Below, piece after piece: positions 59,194 through 64,000 of a DNA stretch of 64,000 nt. The stretch's first letter is position 1. Each line of letters opens with the position of its first letter. The translations under genes and the position numbers were made by a program. The DNA is from an uncultured Lachnospiraceae bacterium (GTDB lineage Bacteria; Bacillota; Clostridia; Lachnospirales; Lachnospiraceae), in NCBI GenBank assembly GCA_947174505.1, contig CAMWJF010000001.1:62001-126000 (forward strand), read 5' to 3'. A model generated the notes under the pieces. It was not told where the DNA came from. It ran no database searches and saw only the letters and a program-made list of their open reading frames with translations.

Positions 59194-61101
59194 ATGTGCG
59201 GGATATGCGGGTATATAAGGAAACGGGAGGTCACGCCTGAACAGTTAAAGAGAATGAATGATACGATGTATCACAGAGGCCCCGACGACAGCGGGGAGGA
59301 GCGCTATGAGATGGCCGGAGGCTACTTTGTGGGGCTTGCGCAGAGGAGGCTTTCCATTCTTGACCTTTCGGCTTTGGGACATCAGCCCATGCACTCGGCG
59401 GATGAGCGTGTCATTGTGGTTTACAACGGGGAAATTTATAATTTCAGAGAACTGAGAGAAGAACTGGCGGACTATCCCTTTCGGTCGGACTGCGATACGG
59501 AAGTTATCATAGCCGCCTATTTAAAATGGGGCGTTTCCTGCGTGAATCGGTTTAACGGGATGTTTGCCATCGCCCTTTTCGACCGGGAAGAAGAGGCGGT
59601 TTACCTGATCCGCGACCGCATCGGCAAGAAGCCCCTGTATTACTGGTATGAGCGGGAAGAGCTTGTGTTTGCGTCGGAGTTAAAGCCTATTATGGCATGC
59701 CCGGATTTTCAGGCAGAGATCGACAGGGGCGTGCTCTCGCGCTATCTCTATCAGCAGTATATCAATGCGCCTGAAAGCGTCTATGAGAATGTTTATAAGC
59801 TGGCGCCGGGCGCGGTGCTCAGATTTCAGGGCGGACAGATCAGCACATGGAATTACTGGAGCGTGAAGGAGGCTTACGCAGGGGCCTCGAAACAGCCCGT
59901 AAAAAGCTATGAAGAGGCGAAGGAGCAGCTGAAGACGCTTTTGCAGCGCGCCGTGTCGCTTCGCATGATTGCGGATGTGCCGCTCGGAACTTTTTTGAGC
60001 GGCGGTTACGACTCCTCTCTGGTGACGGCGATGGCGCAGGCGCATTCCAGTGAGCCTGTTAAGACCTTTTCTATCGGGTTTTATGAGGAAAACTATAACG
60101 AGGCGCCCTATGCCAGGGCGGTGGCGGATTATCTGGGAACGGACCACACAGAGCTGACGGTCGGTGAGACGGATATGCTGCAGATGGTGGAGAGCATTCC
60201 GAAATATTATGACGAACCTTTTGCCGATCCGTCACAGATTCCGACGATGTTAGTCTGCAGGCTTGCCAGAGAACAGGTGACGGTGGCTCTTTCGGGCGAC
60301 GGCGGGGATGAATTTTACTGCGGTTACAATATTTATGAGAAAGTGGCACAGGCACAGAAGCTGGATGCGCTGGGCGGCATGGTTCATGGCCTGTGCGGTC
60401 TGCCGGGCGTAAGGCGGCTCTTTCCGGTGGAAAAACTGCCCTTTAAGGTACGTGTGATCGCCGGAAACAGAAGCCGGGAGACGAAGACGCAGTTTGGTGC
60501 GGGCAACTATCCCGGGATGGCGCGGGATATGGTGGGCAGCCTGCCTTCAGAAAAACGCGTGCTGCCTGTGCATTATCCCGTGGAGAGCAGTTACCCTGTC
60601 AGGGACTGGCAGATATGCAGGATGCTTCTGGATATGGACACCTATCTGCCGGGGGATATTCTATGCAAAATGGACCGGGCGTCCATGAAGTATTCGCTGG
60701 AGGCGAGATGCCCGATTCTTGACCCGGATGTGATGGATTTCTCCTATCGGATTCCCCATTCCTATAAATACGCGGCGGGGGACAAAAAACATATTTTGAA
60801 AGAGATTGCTTACGATTATATGCCGAGGGAGCTGTTGGAGCGTCCGAAGAAAGGGTTTGGCGTGCCGCTTGATAAATGGCTCAGGGGTCCTCTTAAAGAA
60901 CAATTGTTATGTTATGCGGAGCATGACTTTCTGAAACGTCAAAACCTGTTCGATGAACCGTATGTGTCAAGGATGGTGAAGCGTTACCTTGAAACGGGAG
61001 ACAGGGGGCGTGGGACGGGAGAAAATTATTCCGGGCTGATCTGGGCATTTTTTGTCTTTCAACAGTGGTACACCTGTTTCCACGAGAATAGTAACAATTG
61101 A
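59194..61101 (+). CDS. AsnB-like glutamine amidotransferase (asparagine synthase family)
   Basis: 635 aa from the ATG at 59194, which makes Cys2 (MCGICGYI) the glutaminase nucleophile; AAGGAG lies nine bases upstream. The N-terminal class II amidotransferase has MYHRGPDDSG, RLSILDLS and VYNGEIYNF. The C-terminal synthetase has the PP-loop LSGGYDSSLVTAMA, SIGFYEENYNEAPYA and SGDGGDEFYCGY. In surface-glycan loci this family amidates uronic-acid carboxyls rather than aspartate. With a UDP-sugar dehydrogenase in the locus, a uronamide is a reasonable product. The next ~214 bases are non-coding. Confidence 0.88.
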   Translation: MCGICGYIRKREVTPEQLKRMNDTMYHRGPDDSGEERYEMAGGYFVGLAQRRLSILDLSALGHQPMHSADERVIVVYNGEIYNFRELREELADYPFRSDCDTEVIIAAYLKWGVSCVNRFNGMFAIALFDREEEAVYLIRDRIGKKPLYYWYEREELVFASELKPIMACPDFQAEIDRGVLSRYLYQQYINAPESVYENVYKLAPGAVLRFQGGQISTWNYWSVKEAYAGASKQPVKSYEEAKEQLKTLLQRAVSLRMIADVPLGTFLSGGYDSSLVTAMAQAHSSEPVKTFSIGFYEENYNEAPYARAVADYLGTDHTELTVGETDMLQMVESIPKYYDEPFADPSQIPTMLVCRLAREQVTVALSGDGGDEFYCGYNIYEKVAQAQKLDALGGMVHGLCGLPGVRRLFPVEKLPFKVRVIAGNRSRETKTQFGAGNYPGMARDMVGSLPSEKRVLPVHYPVESSYPVRDWQICRMLLDMDTYLPGDILCKMDRASMKYSLEARCPILDPDVMDFSYRIPHSYKYAAGDKKHILKEIAYDYMPRELLERPKKGFGVPLDKWLRGPLKEQLLCYAEHDFLKRQNLFDEPYVSRMVKRYLETGDRGRGTGENYSGLIWAFFVFQQWYTCFHENSNN

Positions 61102-61245
61102 AATTTTAAAAAGCGAAACAATAGCGAATGTTTTTTTGGAAAAAGAGAAAAAGAATTTTCAGAAAATAAAATGAATTATCAATACTTTTGGAAGGATGAA
61201 AATAAAGGATAATTTAATTAAGGGAGCAATTTCTGCTGAATTTGG

Positions 61246-61306
61246 TCGGAAAATGCAGGAATTTAATCGAGAACAGGTGTAATTAGTCGAAAAATGAAGG
61301 AATTTA
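61246..61306 (+). repeat. Imperfect direct repeat in AT-rich gap
   Basis: The gap 61102-61315 is AT-rich, with A-runs and no clear gene. Two 20-base copies that differ at two positions lie at 61246-61265 and 61287-61306, starting 41 bases apart (about four DNA turns). The core is TCGRAAAATGMAGGAATTTA. The second copy ends eight bases before the GT4 start and includes an AAGGA that could serve as its ribosome site. They may be regulator sites or a small duplication. No convincing -35/-10 pair was found. Confidence 0.5.
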
Positions 61307-61315
61307 TGCAAAGCC

Positions 61316-62425
61316 ATGAATGAAAAGAGAGAGCGGAAAAAGATAGCGTTCTATATTGGCTCGCTTCACAAAGGAGGAGCGGAACGTGTGTTTGTAAATC
61401 TGGCCGAATACTTTCAGACGGAGGGATATCGTGTCGTTATGGTGACACAATATCAGAAGGAGGAGGAGTATGATCTGCCAGATGGAATTGAAAGAATTCT
61501 CTCCGATATCGGGGAAGAAAAAGTGTCCGCAAGCCGGGTAGTCAATTTTCTGAGGCGGCTCAATAAATTACATGCGATATGGAAAAGAGAGAAGCCGGAT
61601 CTTGTGCTGTCCTGTATCGGAAAAAATAATTTTATGGCGGTCGTCACCGCCATAGGGACCAAAACGAAGGCTGTGGTGTCGGTAGTGGGGGAGGCAAAGG
61701 AGGAATATCCCTCAAAGGGGATGCGTCTGCTGGCGGATTTTCTCTTTTCCCGCGCGGCAGGGGTTGTTCTGCAGACGGAGCGCTCCAGAAGCTTCTTTTG
61801 CAGGAAGGTGGGGGAGAAAGCCGTGATTTTGCCCAATTCCCTGAATCCTGCTTTTATCAGGCCGAGATATGAGGGCGTGCGGGAGAAAAGAATCGTGTCT
61901 GTGGGGCGCATGGACGCCAATAAAAACCATGAGATGCAGCTTCGCGCATTCGCCGCCCTGAAGGACAAATACCCGGATTATACGCTTGTGATCTATGGCG
62001 ATGGAGAGCTGCGCTCTCATATAGAAGAAACGGCGGCAGAGCTTGGAATCGGAGGGCGGGTTTTCCTTCCGGGCGTGGTGCAGGACGTGGCGGCACGAAT
62101 TGAGCAGGCATCCCTGTTTCTGCTGACTTCCTATTCGGAAGGCGTTTCCAATGCCCTCATCGAGGCGCTGGCGCTGGGACTGCCCGTGATTGCGACGGAT
62201 GTGCCAAGCGGCGGCACGGAGGAGCTGATGAAGGACGGCGTGAACGGTCTGGTGATTCCGGCGGGAGATCAGGGAGCGTTGGTCCGTGCCATGGACAGGA
62301 TTTTGGGAGATGCGGATTATGCGGACAGGCTTGGCAGGGAGGCGGCGCGGATTCAGGAAAGACTTGCGCCGGAGCGTGTCAATCCGTTATGGAAAAACTA
62401 TTTTGAACAGATTATTCATAAATAA
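61316..62425 (+). CDS. GT4 family glycosyltransferase
   Basis: 369 aa. IAFYIGSLHKGGAERVFVNLAE opening, VLSCIGKNNFMAVVTAIGTK, VLQTERSRSFF, VSVGRMDANKNHEMQLRAFA, and LTSYSEGVSNALIEALALGLP with ATDVPSGGTEELM for donor binding. It follows the plan of the 47895 enzyme. The ATG at 61316 is close behind the AAGGA of the second direct repeat. Donor and acceptor unknown. Confidence 0.87.
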   Translation: MNEKRERKKIAFYIGSLHKGGAERVFVNLAEYFQTEGYRVVMVTQYQKEEEYDLPDGIERILSDIGEEKVSASRVVNFLRRLNKLHAIWKREKPDLVLSCIGKNNFMAVVTAIGTKTKAVVSVVGEAKEEYPSKGMRLLADFLFSRAAGVVLQTERSRSFFCRKVGEKAVILPNSLNPAFIRPRYEGVREKRIVSVGRMDANKNHEMQLRAFAALKDKYPDYTLVIYGDGELRSHIEETAAELGIGGRVFLPGVVQDVAARIEQASLFLLTSYSEGVSNALIEALALGLPVIATDVPSGGTEELMKDGVNGLVIPAGDQGALVRAMDRILGDADYADRLGREAARIQERLAPERVNPLWKNYFEQIIHK

Positions 62426-62451
62426 CAGATGATATATAAAGGAGAGCGTTT

Positions 62452-63606
62452 GTGAATAAGAAAAAGCAAACAGGAGAAGAGAGGTCGCGGATTTCGGCGA
62501 AAAAGGAAAATGACGGGAAGGAACCCGGAAAGGGGCGGCGCGAAGCGCTGCAGGCAGTCGTTTTTGTGCTGCTGTTTCTGGTTATTCTTTGGCCGGTATC
62601 CTATATGGTGAGGACAAACGGCGATGTGAAGGATCGTTTTGCCGGCTTTTATGCGGAAAAGAAGGATTCGCTGGACGTTGTGATCATTGGCTCCAGCCCG
62701 GTATTTCCTTATTATGCGGCGCCAAAGCTGTGGGGGGAGACGGGAATCGCGATGTATCCGCTGTCTACCAATGTACAGCGGCCAGCGGCCATGCGTTATC
62801 TGGCGGAGGAGGCGAAGAAAACCCAGTCGCCTGCGCTCTATATTTTTGAGATGCGCATGTTTACGATGGAAGAGGCGGGACTGATGGAAAATATGGCCTA
62901 TACCCGGGGCGTGACGGACAATCTGCGCTATTCTCCCCAGCGGATCAGGACGATACAGGGGCTGGTGCCTGAGGATGACGAGGAAGGCCGTTTAAGCTAT
63001 TATATAGACATTATGAAGTATCACACGAACTGGAAAATGCTGGCTCTTCCCTCCGAGTGGGCGAATATGTTCTATTGTCACAGGCATCCGTTAAAGGGAT
63101 ATACCTTCCGGGATGAGGTGGGACCGCAGCCCATGCCGGACTGTGGCGGCGCGGAGGGGGTTCTGGCGATGCCAAAGGAACAGGAGGCGTACCTGCGGGA
63201 TCTCATCGCCTATTTGAAGGAGAACGGACAGGAAGCGTTGTTTATCGTCTCTCCCTACGGGGAATCGCTGAAGGAGCAGCAGATGTTCAACTACATGGCG
63301 GGGATCGTGGAAGAAAGCGGCTATGCCTTCCTGAATATGAACGATTATTATGAAGAAATCGGCATTATCTTCGAGGAGGATTTCGCGGATTACGGCAGTC
63401 ATACCAACGCGGCGGGCGCGGAAAAGTGCACGGACTTCCTGAAAGAGTATCTGACGGCCCGCTACGCTTTCCCGGATCATCGAGGAGACACTTCCTACGG
63501 TTCCTGGGACGAGGCCTATGAGCTGTGGCAGATGAGGCAGGAAGAGGCGGTTGAAACGATCAGGGAGCGGATTGCAAATGAGGATTACGCGCAGTACGAA
63601 GAGTAG
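62452..63606 (+). CDS. Membrane-anchored SGNH-fold protein
   Basis: 384 aa from a GTG with AAGGAGAG upstream. A basic N-terminus, one membrane helix (AVVFVLLFLVILWPVSYMV), then an outside domain. VVIIGSSPVFPYY supplies the likely nucleophile Ser and TNVQRPAAMRYLAEEA follows. SPALYIFEMRMFTMEE and a late DYGSHTNAAGAEKCTDF with an Asp-His pair close the SGNH-like core. Similar in plan to the 51085 protein but not a close copy. A role in acyl transfer or removal on the exported glycan is inferred. Confidence 0.72.
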   Translation: MNKKKQTGEERSRISAKKENDGKEPGKGRREALQAVVFVLLFLVILWPVSYMVRTNGDVKDRFAGFYAEKKDSLDVVIIGSSPVFPYYAAPKLWGETGIAMYPLSTNVQRPAAMRYLAEEAKKTQSPALYIFEMRMFTMEEAGLMENMAYTRGVTDNLRYSPQRIRTIQGLVPEDDEEGRLSYYIDIMKYHTNWKMLALPSEWANMFYCHRHPLKGYTFRDEVGPQPMPDCGGAEGVLAMPKEQEAYLRDLIAYLKENGQEALFIVSPYGESLKEQQMFNYMAGIVEESGYAFLNMNDYYEEIGIIFEEDFADYGSHTNAAGAEKCTDFLKEYLTARYAFPDHRGDTSYGSWDEAYELWQMRQEEAVETIRERIANEDYAQYEE

Positions 63607-63613
63607 TCCTGAT

Positions 63614-63655
63614 CTCACAGCAAGGGCTGATTCGCAAAGAGCAACTATGCTCCGT
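63614..63655 (+). repeat. Partial structured repeat, copy 6 (type 2 core)
   Basis: 63614-63639 matches the core of copy 3: CAGC-(R)A(R)G-GCTG followed by WTCGCAAAG, then a GAGCA/TGCTC hairpin at 63640-63653. The outer AGAACTTC arms and the final GAATGCC hairpin are missing. It lies after the SGNH stop codon and before the last gene, as the other copies do between their genes. Confidence 0.5.
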
Positions 63656-63688
63656 ATGTTGGAGGTTTAGAAAGGAATATGGCAGGTT

Positions 63689-64000
63689 ATGTGTGGAATT
63701 GCGGGTTTTTGCAACTTCAAGGGAGACTGGCAGAAGAATATCGGGCGGATGTGCGATAAAATGTACCATCGGGGGCCGGATGCCTCGGGGGTATGGTCTT
63801 CGGAGGATCACAGGGTGGTACTGGGGCACAGGCGGCTTGCAATTGTGGATCTGTCGCCTGCAGGCGCGCAGCCCATGGTGTCCCATGACGGCAGATATGT
63901 GATTGCCTATAACGGGGAGATCTACAATCATACTTCCATTCGGAAAAAGCTGGTGGCGGAGGGAAAAGCGGCGGCTTTCCGGGGCACCTCCGACACGGAA
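63689..64000 (+). CDS. AsnB-like amidotransferase, 3' truncated by the window
   Basis: The open frame runs from the ATG at 63689 to the end (104 codons, no stop). MCGIAGFCNF places the nucleophile Cys2; MYHRGPDASG, GHRRLAIVDLSPAGAQPM and IAYNGEIYNH are the class II glutaminase motifs. It is a second, clearly different copy of the asparagine-synthase family 4.5 kb after the first. The synthetase domain lies beyond the window. It may amidate a second acidic sugar of the same glycan. Confidence 0.85.
   Translation, partial: MCGIAGFCNFKGDWQKNIGRMCDKMYHRGPDASGVWSSEDHRVVLGHRRLAIVDLSPAGAQPMVSHDGRYVIAYNGEIYNHTSIRKKLVAEGKAAAFRGTSDTE

Noticed and set aside
1-64000. tRNA, rRNA, transposase, integrase, prophage or classic CRISPR features
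   Set aside because: I looked for them on both strands and saw no cloverleaf, rRNA block, DDE or tyrosine recombinase motif, or regular spaced repeat that I could support.

Overview
This 64 kb window is one large surface-glycan locus, read almost entirely on the + strand. It probably comes from a Lachnospiraceae-type Firmicute (Clostridia). That placement rests on strong AGGAGG-type ribosome sites, several TTG and GTG starts, TTGACA/TATAAT-like promoters, a dlt-like operon, a type-2 argC, and membrane and DUF families common in gut Clostridia. No rRNA, tRNA, CRISPR array, transposase or phage gene is visible, and no gene-free stretch exceeds 300 bases. The window cuts a gene at each end: an acetyltransferase on the left and an asparagine-synthase-like gene on the right.

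Layout. (1) 1-8842 is AT-rich and looks imported. It holds an acetyltransferase, a WbsX-type transferase, a DUF268 protein, a GT11 fucosyltransferase, two methyltransferases and two GT2 transferases. The next gene, DUF4422 at 8882, is GC-rich but continues the series. All eight genes from 658 to 9979 carry one copy of a small Rossmann-like module at either end of the protein. (2) 10-16 kb: an Rpn-like nuclease, pseF, pseI, an ATP-grasp ligase and a GT52 sialyltransferase-like enzyme, together a nonulosonic (pseudaminic) acid activation and transfer block. (3) 16-31.6 kb: an ABC flippase, GtrA, acyltransferases, wecE, large membrane proteins, an argC with its own promoter, and an oversized Wzy/ligase. 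(4) 31.6-45.3 kb: a pgl-like initiation block (PglF-, PglE-, PglC- and PglA-like) with an ATP-grasp enzyme, a UDP-sugar dehydrogenase, an epimerase and a formyltransferase. It is interrupted by an antisense phosphoribosyltransferase-like gene and a RelB/YafQ toxin-antitoxin pair. (5) 45.4-51 kb: three GT4 transferases and a membrane protein. (6) 51-56.6 kb: a dlt-like operon containing a formyltransferase. (7) 56.7-64 kb: a membrane protein, a deacetylase-like enzyme, two AsnB-like amidotransferases, a GT4 and a second SGNH-like protein.

How the genes work together (inference). PglF/PglE/PglC-like enzymes would make a 4-amino sugar and start a lipid-linked glycan. GT2, GT4, GT11, GT52, WbsX and DUF4422 enzymes would extend it with fucose, uronic acid, GalNAc-type, 4-amino-4,6-dideoxy-hexose and pseudaminic-acid-type residues. 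Methyl-, acetyl-, formyl- and amidotransferases would decorate it. The ABC transporter and the Wzy-like protein would flip and polymerise it. The dlt-like operon would add an aminoacyl, perhaps N-formyl-aminoacyl, group outside the cell.

The two most unusual observations are a family of covarying structured intergenic repeats (copies near 13.2, 37.5, 41.8, 47.8, 59.1 and 63.6 kb) and the formyltransferase embedded in the dlt-like operon.
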